Origin: Nemertoderma westbladi
Taxonomy: Eukaryota; Xenacoelomorpha; Nemertodermatida; Nemertodermatidae
Reading direction: 5' to 3'
Length of the DNA: 56,758 bases
NCBI GenBank assembly: GCA_032718475.1
Contig: JAUCBJ010001675.1
Location: 1 to 56,758 of the forward strand
Shown here: piece after piece, positions 1-10,000 of the stretch
Layout: each line of letters begins with the position of its first letter
Position numbering within the stretch: the first letter of the stretch is position 1
The notes under the pieces: generated by a model
The model's database searches: none
What the model was told of the DNA's origin: nothing
The model's input: only the letters and a program-made list of their open reading frames with translations
Position numbers and translations under genes: made by a program

Positions 1-2
1 GA

Positions 3-1367
3 GTAGGCGATGGGGTAGCGCGAACGACGGGATTAAACCCGGAAGTCGCGGAGTACATACCGGTAGGTAGGCCTATATCGGTACAGCAGCATGACTATAA
101 TACACAGGGACATAACATATATCCAGGGGAGGGGAGAGTTATTGTAGATAGATGTATGGGCCCCAATATATTAACATCAACTCCAGTACTAAACATACCG
201 GTGGGAGGGGGACAGGGTGACATTCCCCCATCACAATATCAACAATATACCCCAATAGGAGCAAGAACATCGAACTCCCTGGACGAGAACAGGTCGTGCG
301 GACAGTCGCTACCACACGCGGCCATACAGGGGGCTACTAGCCCACAGTCAGCTGGTAGTAGGGCCACACCGTGGCAGGGACAGAAAGAAAATAACGCCAT
401 AAATAAACATAATCCCAATATACCCAGTAGGCCGAACACAGACAACCAAAACACTAAATCGGTACATATAAACCTACGCGCCATACGTGAGGGACTATAC
501 AGGGAACGCTATAATCCAGGATTCAAATGTCAATTACACCGGGACGGAACCCATAAGACCAGGAGTTGTAAGCACTGGCAAGCGTTGCCCAAACAAGATC
601 GTGTAGCCTACACAGACGCAAACGGACTATGTCATCGATGTGTGGTAGAAGGACACAGATCCGGAGAGTGTAGAGAAACAGCAGCTACAAGCACAACAGA
701 AGAGAAGAAGAGAAAAGTACTACTCGGGGTAGTACCAGAGAAGATATCAGGAGAGGGCGGTCGTTCAGTAACGACATGTTACCATGGGTGCATGTTACCA
801 GGCACCGTAGACACAGAGGACGAAGATAAGAAGCCGGAGGAGATAGTAGAGCTATACAGTAAAGTAACAATAAGAGAGTGTGCGGAGGATAATAGACTTC
901 CCAGCGGGTGTCGGTGTGGGGATGGAGGGGAGCGGACGGCGGGGTGTCCGGGGGACAACACTCCGGAGGAGTGTCCGGTGAAGTGTCAGGAGGACAATAG
1001 TCCGGAGGGGTGTCCAGGGGAGTGTCCGGAGGAGACGCCGGTCCGGTTGAGAGGCGTGCCGACGGGGGGGAGGTCGAGAGGGGGGGCAGGATGGAGAGGG
1101 GTAGGACTGCTGTTGTACCTCCTGTTTTGCCTGTTCTTTCACTTTCTATTCATTCTGCCGGCGGGAGACAACAAGGAGGGAGGTGGCATTTTGATGCCAG
1201 GAGATGAGCTAGTTAAGAAAGCAGCGGAGAGACCCGATTTCAGGGTGGCAGAAGAGGGAGAACCAATTCCTGGCGAGATGGAATTGGCGAAGACAGTGCG
1301 GCGAATCCTACAGGACCTACAAGAGCAGCAGTGGGAGAGTGCCTGTTGGAAGAATCGCCCTAGTTAG
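3..1367 (+). CDS. Gag-like zinc-knuckle protein with C-terminal hydrophobic segment, 5' partial (element 1)
   Basis: The frame is open from base 3, so the true start is outside the window; the first ATG inside is at 156. The N-terminal part is low complexity and rich in N/P/Q. A BEL-type cysteine region follows: C-x2-H with a Trp-containing spacer, then a CCHC knuckle (C-x2-C-x4-H-x4-C, CHRCVVEGHRSGEC). After it come an acidic stretch, a block rich in Cys/Pro/Glu with degenerate CP-repeats, an Arg/Gly-rich link and a strongly hydrophobic run of about 20 residues (GVGLLLYLLFCLFFHFLFIL, residues 315-334 counted from the ATG at 156), then about 70 polar residues. Gag proteins normally lack such a segment, so the C-terminal third may derive from an env-like or unrelated membrane ORF fused by the deletion that removed pol. 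Confidence 0.6.
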   Translation, partial: VGDGVARTTGLNPEVAEYIPVGRPISVQQHDYNTQGHNIYPGEGRVIVDRCMGPNILTSTPVLNIPVGGGQGDIPPSQYQQYTPIGARTSNSLDENRSCGQSLPHAAIQGATSPQSAGSRATPWQGQKENNAINKHNPNIPSRPNTDNQNTKSVHINLRAIREGLYRERYNPGFKCQLHRDGTHKTRSCKHWQALPKQDRVAYTDANGLCHRCVVEGHRSGECRETAATSTTEEKKRKVLLGVVPEKISGEGGRSVTTCYHGCMLPGTVDTEDEDKKPEEIVELYSKVTIRECAEDNRLPSGCRCGDGGERTAGCPGDNTPEECPVKCQEDNSPEGCPGECPEETPVRLRGVPTGGRSRGGAGWRGVGLLLYLLFCLFFHFLFILPAGDNKEGGGILMPGDELVKKAAERPDFRVAEEGEPIPGEMELAKTVRRILQDLQEQQWESACWKNRPS

Positions 1368-1614
1368 GAGGTTTAGTCGTCCAATATTTTGGACTGAGGG
1401 GGGTGGGAATGAGGGCGAGACGCCCTTCCCACAAAAATAATTATTTAATTTAAATAAATAATAATAAATAATTAAATAATTAAATAATTAAAAATAAGAC
1501 AGATAGTAGAAGTAGATTAGTAGAAGTTAGAAGTAGTAAAGGATAGTAAGTAGAGAGGTCAGAAGTCGGCGGGTAAGGGAGTGTGGCATATTGTCATGCC
1601 ACGAGTAGTAGTAG

Positions 1615-2240
1615 GGGGGTTGTGGGCACCGTAAGCGCCACGTAGAAGGAGAGTAGAGTTAGAAGGCGGCGGGGTAAGGGAGTGTGGCATATTGTCATGC
1701 CACGAGTAGTAGTAGGGGGGTCGTGGGCACCGGAAGCGCCACGTAGAAAGTAGTAGGAGAGAGTGGTTGTGGGCACCGGAAGCGCCACGTAGAAAGTAGT
1801 AGCAGAGAGTGGTTGTGGGCACCGCAAGCGCCACGTAGATAGAAGTGGTGAAAGAGTGGTTGTGGGCACCGCAAGCGCCACGTAGAGAGTAGAAAGGGGT
1901 AGACCAAGTATAGTTAGAGTTAGTAGAGAGTTAGAGGGTTTTAGTTAAAGTAGTAGTAGAGTGGTTGTGGGCACCGTTAGCGCCACGTAGTAGAAGAGTT
2001 AGAGTTAAAGTTAGTAGATGGAAGTAGAGTTAGTAAGAGGGTACGTAGTACCGGTTGTGGTTGTGGGCACCGTTAGCGCCACGTAGATGGAGGTAGAGTT
2101 AGTAAGAGGGTACGTAGTACCGGTTGTGGTTGTGGGCACCGTTAGCGCCACGTAGATAGAGGTAGAGTTAGTAAGAGGGTTTTAGTTAGAAGTAGTAGTA
2201 GAATGGTTGTGGGCACCACAAGCGCCACGTAGATGGAGGA
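1615..2240 (+). repeat. Nine-copy 3' UTR motif of element 1
   Basis: The core GTGGGCACCGNNAGCGCCAC followed by GTAG recurs nine times, near 1620, 1722, 1767, 1814, 1861, 1967, 2062, 2131 and 2206. Spacers between copies vary from about 45 to 105 bp and are made of purine-rich AGTAG/GTTAG filler. GTGG and CCAC at the two ends can pair. The core is better conserved than the filler. The apparent ORFs on the opposite strand are products of the repeat. Confidence 0.7.
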
Positions 2241-2698
2241 TTTTAGTCAGAGTTAGAAAAGAGTTAGTAGACTTAGCAGAGAGTTAGTAGTTAGTAGAGT
2301 AGAGTTAGAGTTAGTAAGTTAGATAAGGTAGATAGTATGATAGCACAGGGATAGCATTAGAGATTAGGGCCTTAGAGAGTGGCAGAGAGTGGAGAGGTAA
2401 CTAGTGCGGAGTGCGAAGAGAGCGTGGGCGCAATTCAAGTGTGGGGGAGGAGAAGTGAGAGGAAGAGTGTGGGACGAGGAGGTCCGGGGGTATACGAGAG
2501 TTGGAGTAGAGTGGTGAGAGTGTTGGGGAAACAAAAATTGTGTGAGAGAAGCGCACGATCGGCCCGACACGAGACGCCAGAGGGTAGTGACATCATACCC
2601 ATAGGGAGCGGCCTGGAAAGCCGACTCAGAAAAAATATACCCACCCCACACCCGATGCTAGATCGGGATCCAGCGGAATTGTAGCGCACTTGAGTTGG

Positions 2699-2736
2699 AT
2701 GCTATCTTCTTACCGGGAAGATAGCATGGGGGGGAG
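2699..2736 (+). promoter_or_regulatory. Perfect hairpin plus polypurine tract before the 3' LTR
   Basis: ATGCTATCTTC (2699-2709) pairs perfectly with GAAGATAGCAT (2717-2727) around a 7-nt loop. The purine run GGGGGGGAG ends at 2736, one base before the LTR TG. A polypurine tract at this place primes plus-strand DNA synthesis in LTR elements. A decayed version of the same hairpin precedes the inverted LTR at 45704. Confidence 0.65.
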
Positions 2737-3270
2737 TGTTAGCTTATCCAATTCCGCTAACACAAACCCATAGAGTGAGCAATAAAGCAATATTGGGAGC
2801 ACGAGGTTGATTACCAATCAACCTCGTGTCAGCCCAGTAAACGGGGACAACAGGCCCCAAAGGAGACACACACAATAAGGGTCAGGGGCCAAACCCCTAA
2901 CCGAGAGAGAACACAGGGAGTGAAGGGAAACACTCCAAAGGGTGCCAACAGGGATATCAACCAATCAGAGGGGGGAAAGGCATCGATTGAGTAGCAATAA
3001 GGCCACCGTGCAATATAACCAGTAACCTGTAATCATTCATTCAGTTTACTCAGTCAGATCAGTAGGGTGGAACGGGGACTTCTGTCACCGTCCGCTACCG
3101 CCATTATATATTACCTGTTGTGTCATACTATACTATACTGCTATATATCTCAGACTATTATACCTTTATGCATATTACCGAACATCAGAACTCTTTTACC
3201 TTTCACACACGGCGGGGACGCGTGGATAGAAAACCCAACGGATAAACCGGGATCCGTAGATCCCGTCACA
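2737..3270 (+). repeat. 3' LTR of element 1 (534 bp)
   Basis: Begins TGTTAGC just after the polypurine tract and ends GATCCCGTCACA, giving the TG...CA ends of LTRs. The same end (GATCC-TGTCACA type) closes the LTRs at 46530 and 56060. A perfect 13-bp stem (CACGAGGTTGATT, 2800-2812, with 2816-2828) lies about 63 bp inside. The LTR is followed with no gap by the (CTTTA)n array. The 5' LTR is not in the window, so no target duplication can be read. Confidence 0.75.
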
Positions 3271-3774
3271 CTTTACTTTACTTTACTTTACTTTACTTTA
3301 CTTTACTTTACTTTACTTTACTTTACTTTACTTTACTTTACTTTACTTTACTTTACTTTACTTTTACTTTACTTTACTTTACTTTACTTTACTTTACTTT
3401 ACTTTACTTTACTTTACTTTACTTTCGTATACTTTACTTTACTTTACTTTATTTTACTTTACTTTACCTTACTTTACTTTACTTTACTTTACTTTACTTT
3501 ACTTTACTTTACTTTACTTTACTTTACTTTACTTTACTTTACTTTACTTTACTTTACTTTACTTTACTTTACTTTACTTTACTTTATTTTACTTTACTTT
3601 ACTTTACTTTACTTTATTTTACTTTACTTTACTTTACTTTACTTTACTTTACTTTACTTTACTTTACTTTACATTACTTTACTTTACTTTACTTTACTTT
3701 ACTTTACTTTACTTTACTTTACATTACTTTACTTTACTTTACTTTACTTTACTTTACTTTACTTTACTTTACAG
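3271..3774 (+). repeat. (CTTTA)n array ending at the exon A splice acceptor
   Basis: About 100 pentamers of CTTTA with a few variants (ATTTT, CGTAT, CATTA). The left edge is the exact end of the element 1 LTR; the right edge is ACAG at 3771-3774, the 3' splice site of DNAJC13 exon A, so the array serves as the polypyrimidine tract. The long Tyr-Phe-Thr-Leu-Leu ORF across it (from 3067) is an artefact of a 5-bp repeat with no stop in that frame. Confidence 0.9.
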
Positions 3775-4005
3775 GCGGAGTACCTCCACTCTCTCCGGGC
3801 TCTGAACGCTGTACACAACGCGAACCATTCCTCCCCCTCCCAATCTCGTGAACGTATCAACCGTGTAGAGATTGCCCTGTTGGCCTTAGTTAACGTTATA
3901 AAGAACAACGCCGGCACCGAGTTACAATGTATCAGCCATTTCCGACTGCTATTCTCTTTGCTACAACTCGATGGTTGTGGGAAACTGCAGCAACGAGCGT
4001 TAGAT
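3775..4005 (+). CDS. DNAJC13: DNAJC13 exon A
   Basis: Bounded by TTTACAG|GCG and GAT|GTAAGT, 77 codons, phase 0 at both ends. It encodes a helical-repeat stretch that ends [20 protein letters not shown], close to the vertebrate protein. Confidence 0.9.
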
Positions 4006-7000
4006 GTAAGTGTTGGTGATTCGCTAAATATATCATTTTATATGTATCATTTAAAGGATGTAAATTACCAGATTGCAAATAGTCAGCTTGGTTAAAAAAA
4101 TCGTGTGGGAGTGGTACTGTCTAGTGGAAAGGTAAGAATGTGTTCTACAATATTCACTTTATATTACATTTACCAACTTAACTTAAATTGAAGGCCTCGC
4201 CTTATTACTATAAACACAATACATTACTTTATTTCCAAGTGAATAACGTAACATGCGCTGTAGTACCGGTAACATAAGCGAACGAAAATTAAAAAATACA
4301 ACTTTTTATTAATAATTTTATCTCATACGTTTCTTTTTGGTTTCATAATCTTTAATATTTTTGTACTACATTACAGGTAATTGCATTAGTTACGGCTAAC
4401 CATATGTGCATTACCAGTATTGCCGATTCCGCTGTTCTTCCATATTTACTGATGGTGACGGAAAGTTTGGTATCCAGTCGGTTGTCTGTTTTATCTGCAT
4501 TACAAGCCCTCGCATCAAACACTAAAATTATTAAGGAATCCGTTAATAAAGGTTAGCAATCTCTGCAATCTAATTGTTTACCCTCGTTGCTAGGTACTCC
4601 CTTTTATTTGTTTATCTCCGTTGCTAGGTGCTCTAACTTACTTTGTTTACCCCCGTTGCTAGGAGATCTAGTTTACTTTGTTTACCCCCGTTGCTAGGTG
4701 CTCTAATTTACTTTGTTTACCCCCGTTGCTAGGTGCTCTAACTTACTTTGTTTACCCCCGTTGCTAGGTGATCTAGTTTACTTTGTTTACCCCCGTTGCT
4801 AGGTGCTCTAATTTACTTGCTCGATATGTTCTGTAACGCCACCATACCCCAGGTCCGCGAACTCACCGTAGAAGTTTTCTCCAAGTTTATGGCTGACAAA
4901 CTCGTTGGTCCTAAAATTCGTATATTATTAATGAAATTCTTGCCGCCGATATTTATGGACGCGATGAGGGACAGCGCTGCTACTGTGGTACATATGTTCG
5001 AAGGTGAGTAGATAGTTTACATTTCATTTCCCAGACGCCAGATTATCCATACAATCTGTATACTGGACCGTCTAAACCATGCCTATACGCAAAATATTTA
5101 TAAGTATAGATTCAGGAAATATATTCGTCAATGACGTCCAGGTGGGATCGAACTGGTGACCTCCGCATTGGAAGTCTGACGCTCTAACCATTCAGCTATC
5201 GGCTCTTATAAAAGATAGGCCTGAAAATAATATTTGATACCTTGTATATCCGCAATTTACATCCTCATGGCCTCCCACCTGCCAATACCGTAATCTGCTA
5301 GCAACCATTATAGTGCTCAACCCTAACTGAACTTGGCCGTCAATGAATAAATATGTTAAAAAATGTTAATATCCAAACTAATCTAACACTTAATAAGAAT
5401 TGGCGTCATTATAGTTATTGATGATATATATTATTTGTGTTTAAATATTTATTTAATTATTTTAGGTGTACACGAGAATCCTGAATTAATTTGGAAGGAA
5501 GAAGCCCGGGAGAAGGTCTGTACGGTAACGGCGAGAATGAAACAATCCTTCTGCAAGTTAGTGTAACTCGCTCTAAATCACGAGAAGTTGCCGAATTTAA
5601 GTTAAATTTTAGTCAAATCATTGGAATTAGGTCTTTTCGAGTTGAACCCAACTGTTAATATAGTAGCAACCAATGTCAGTGTGAATTAATAGTGAGAGTC
5701 ACGTCGTTAAAAAGTGTGGCACGACAAAGAATATTCAACCTGTAATGTTTTTCTCTATCCATGCCCCTAATGTTATTGTCTGCCTCTGTAACGTTTTTCA
5801 CTATCCATGCCCCTAATGTTATTGTCTGTCTCTGCAACGTTTTTGTCCATCCCTTTCCCTGTAACGTTTTTCTCTATCCATGCCCCTAATGTTATTGTCT
5901 GTCTCTGTAACGTTTTTGTCCATCCCTTTCTCTGTATAACGTTTTTCTCTATCCATGCCCCTGTAATGTCATTGTCTGTCTCTGTAACGTTTTTCTCTAT
6001 CCATGCCCCTAATGTTATTGTCTGTCTCTGTAACGTTTTTGTCCATCCCTTTCTCTGTATAACGTTTTTCTCTATCCATGCCCCTGTGATGTTATTGTCT
6101 GTCTCTGTAACGTTTTTCACTATCCATGCCCCTAATGTTATTGTCTGTCTCTGCAACGTTTTTGTCCATCCCTTTCTCTGTAACGTTTTTCTCTATCCAT
6201 GCCCCTGTAATGTTATTGTCTGTCTCTGTAACGTTTTTCTCTATCCATGCCCCTGTGATGTTATTGTCTGTCTCTGTAACGTTTTTGTCCATCCCTTTCT
6301 CTGTAACGTTTTTCTCTATCCATGCCCCTGTAATGTTAATAATGTCTGTCTCTGTAACGTTTTTCTCTATCCATGCCCCTGTGATGTTATTGTCTGTCTC
6401 TGTAACGTTTTTCTCTACCCATGCCCCTGTAATGTTATTGTTTGTCTCTGTAACGTTTTTCTCTACCCATGCCCCTGTAATGTTATTGTCTGTCTCTGTA
6501 ACGTTTTTGTCCATCCCTTTCTCTGTATAACGTTTTTCTCTATCCATGCCCCTGTAATGTTATTGTCTGTCTCTGTAACGTTTTTCTCTATCCATGCCCC
6601 TAATGTTATTGTCTGTCTCTGTAACGTTTTTGTCCATCCCTTTCTCTGTATAACGTTTTTCTCTATCCATGCCCCTGTGATGTTATTGTCTATCTCTGTA
6701 ACGTTTTTCACTATCCATGCCCCTAATGTTATTGTCTGTCTCTGCAACGTTTTTGTCCATCCCTTTCTCTGTAACGTTTTTTCTACCCATGCCCCTGTAA
6801 TGTTATTGTCTGTCTCTGTAACGTTTTTGTCCATCCCTTTCTCTGTAACGTTTTTCTCTATCCATTCCCCTGTAATGTTATTGTCTGTCTCTGTAACGTT
6901 TTTCTCTATCCATGCCCCTGTAATGTTTTTGTTTGTCTCTGTAACGTTTTTTCTACCCATGCCCCTGTAATGTTATTGTCTGTCTCTGTAACGTTTTTGT

Positions 7001-10000
7001 CAATCCCTTTCCCTGTAACATTTTTCTCTATCCATGCCCCTGTAATGTTATTGTCTGTCTCTGTAACGTTTTTCTCTAGCCATGCCCCTGTAATGTTTTT
7101 CTCTATCCATGCCCCTAATGTTATTGTCTGTCTCTGTAACGTTTTTGTCCATCCCTTTCCCTGTAACGTTTTTCTCTATCCATGCCCCTAATGTTATTGT
7201 CTGTCTCTGCAACGTTTTTGTCCATCCCTTTCTCTGTAACGTTTTTCTCTATCTATGCCACTGTAATGTTATTGTCTGTCTCTGTAACGTTTTTGTCCAT
7301 CCCTTTCTCTGTAACGTTTTTCTCTATCCATGCCCCTGTAATGTTATTGTCTGTCTCTGTAACGTTTTTCTCTAGCCATGCCCCTGTAATGTTATTGTTT
7401 GTCTCTGTAACGTTTTTTCTACCCATGCCCCTGTAATGTTATTGTCTGTCTCTGTAACGTTTTTGTCCATCCCTTTCTCTGTAACGTTTTTCTCTATCCA
7501 TGCCCCTGTAATGTTATTGTCTGTCTCTGTAACGTTTTGTCCATCCCTTTCTCTGTAACGTTTTTCTCTATCTATGCCACTGTAATGTTATTGCCTGTCT
7601 CTGTAACGTTTTTGTCCATCCCTTTCTCTGTAACGTTTTTCTCTATCCATGCCCCTGTAATGTTATTGTCTGTCTCTGTAACGTTTTTGTCCATCCCTTT
7701 CTCTGTAACGTTTTTCTCTATCCATGCCCCTGTAATGTTATTGTCTGTCTCTGCAACGTTTTTCTCTATCCATGCCCCTGTAATGTTATTGTCTGTCTCT
7801 GTAACGTTTTTGTCCATCCCTTTCTCTGTAACGTTTTTCTCTATCCATGCCCCTGTAATGTTATTGTCTGTCTCTGTAACGTTTTTCTCTAGCCATGCCC
7901 CTGTAATGTTATTGTTTGTCTCTGTAACGTTTTTTCTATCCATGCCCCTGTAATGTTATTGTCTGTCTCTGTAACGTTTTTGTCCATCCCTTTCTCTGTA
8001 ACGTTTTTCTCTATCCATGCCCCTGTAATGTTATTGTCTGTCTCTGTAACGTTTTGTCCATCCCTTTCTCTCTAACGTTTTTCTCTATCCATGCCCCTGT
8101 AATGTTATTGTCTGTCTCTGTAACGTTTTTGTCCATCCCTTTCTCTGTAACGTTTTACTCTATCCATGCCCCTGTAATGTTATTGTCTGTCTCTGTAACG
8201 TTTTTGTCCATCCCTTTCTCTGTAACGTTTTTCTCTATCCATGCCCCTGTAATGTTATTGTCTGTCTCTGTAACGTTTTTGTCCATCCCTTTCTCTGTAA
8301 CGTTTTTCTCTATCCATGCCCCTAATGTTATTGTCTGTCTCTGTAACGTTTTTGTCCATCCCTTTCTCTGTAACGTTTTTCTCTATCCATGCCCCTGTAA
8401 TGTTATTGTCTGTCTCTGTAACGTTTTTCTCTAGCCATGCCCCTGTAATGTTATTGTTTGTCTCTGTAACGTTTTTTCTATCCATGCCCCTGTAATGTTA
8501 TTGTCTGTCTCTGTAACGTTTTTGTCCATCCCTTTCCCTGTAACGTTTTTCTCTATCCATGCCCCTGTAATGTTATTGTCTGTCTCTGTAACGTTTTTGT
8601 CCATCCCTTTCTCTGTAACGTTTTTCTCTATCCATGCCCCTGTAATGTTATTGTCTGTCTCTGTAACGTTTTTGTCCATCCCTTTCTCTGTAACGTTTTT
8701 CTCTATCCATGCCCCTGTAATGTTATTGTCTGTCTCTGTAACGTTTTTGTCCATCCCTTTCTCTGTAACGTTTTTCTCTATCCTGGCCCCTGTAATGTTA
8801 TTGTCTGTCTCTGTAACGTTTTTCTCTATCCATGCCCCTGTAATGTTATTGTCTGTCTCTGTAACGTTTTTGTCCATCCCTTTCTCTGTAACGTTTTTCT
8901 CTATCCATGCCCCTGTAATGTTATTGTCTGTCTCTGTAACGTTTTTGTCCATCCCTTTCTCTGTAACGTTTTTCTCTATCCATGCCCCTGTAATGTTATT
9001 GTCTGTCTCTGTAACGTTTTTCTCTAGCCATGCCCCTGTAATGTTATTGTTTGTCTCTGTAACGTTTTTTCTATCCATGCCCCTGTAATGTTATTGTCTG
9101 TCTCTGTAACGTTTTTGTCCATCCCTTTCTCTGTAACGTTTTTCTCTATCCATGCCCCTGTAATGTTATTGTCTGTCTCTGTAACGTTTTGTCCATCCCT
9201 TTCTCTGTAACGTTTTTCTCTATCTATGCCACTGTAATGTTATTGCCTGTCTCTGTAACGTTTTTGTCCATCCCTTTCTCTGTAACGTTTTTCTCTATCC
9301 ATGCCCCTGTAATGTTATTGTCTGTCTCTGTAACGTTTTTGTCCATCCCTTTCTCTGTAACGTTTTTCTCTATCCATGCCCCTGTAATGTTATTGTCTGT
9401 CTCTGTAACGTTTTTGTCCATCCCTTTCTCTGTAACGTTTTTCTCTATCCATGCCCCTGTAATGTTATTGTCTGTCTCTGTAACGTTTTTGTCCATCCCT
9501 TTCTCTGTAACGTTTTTCTCTATCCTGGCCCCTGTAATGTTATTGTCTGTCTCTGTAACGTTTTTCTCTATCCATGCCCCTGTAATGTTATTGTCTGTCT
9601 CTGTAACGTTTTTGTCCATCCCTTTCTCTGTAACGTTTTTCTCTATCCATGCCCCTGTAATGTTATTGTCTGTCTCTGTAACGTTTTTGTCCATCCCTTT
9701 CTCTGTAACGTTTTTCTCTATCCATGCCCCTGTAATGTTATTGTCTGTCTCTGTAACGTTTTTCTCTAGCCATGCCCCTGTAATGTTATTGTCTGTCTCT
9801 GTAACGTTTTTGTCCATCCCTTTCTCTGTAACGTTTTTCTCTATCCATGCCCCTGTAATGTTCTTGTCTGTCTCTGTAACGTTTTTCTCTAGCCATGCCC
9901 CTGTAATGTTATTGTCTGTCTCTGTAACGTTTTTGTCCATCCCTTTCTCTGTAACGTTTTTCTCTATCCATGCCCCTGTAATGTTATTGTCTGTCTCTGT

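Larger units (their letters stand above)
1..3270 (+). mobile_element. BEL/Pao-like LTR retrotransposon, 3' part, pol-less (element 1)
   Basis: The segment reads gag-like ORF, purine-rich 3' UTR with repeats, hairpin, polypurine tract, then an LTR that starts TGTTAG and ends GTCACA. Bases 1-110 closely match 49155-49280 of the composite BEL/Pao element further right, and the stretch after the stop codon (TTTAGTCGTCC, then a GGGGGGTGGG run) matches the sequence after the integrase stop at 52068. The integrase, RNase H and RT found in the right-hand element are absent here, so this copy is an internally deleted, probably non-autonomous relative. The 5' LTR and gag start lie left of the window. 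It sits upstream of exon A of DNAJC13, probably in an intron. Confidence 0.75.

Noticed and set aside
239-484. Minus-strand ORFs opposite the gag frame of element 1
   Set aside because: Shadow frames of the + strand retroelement ORF; no domain or start context.
3067-4095. 342-residue ORF rich in Tyr-Phe-Thr-Leu-Leu
   Set aside because: It is the (CTTTA)n array read through from LTR sequence into exon A; only 3775-4005 is coding.
5145-5215. Functional tRNA-Gly gene
   Set aside because: The acceptor, anticodon and T stems do not pair.
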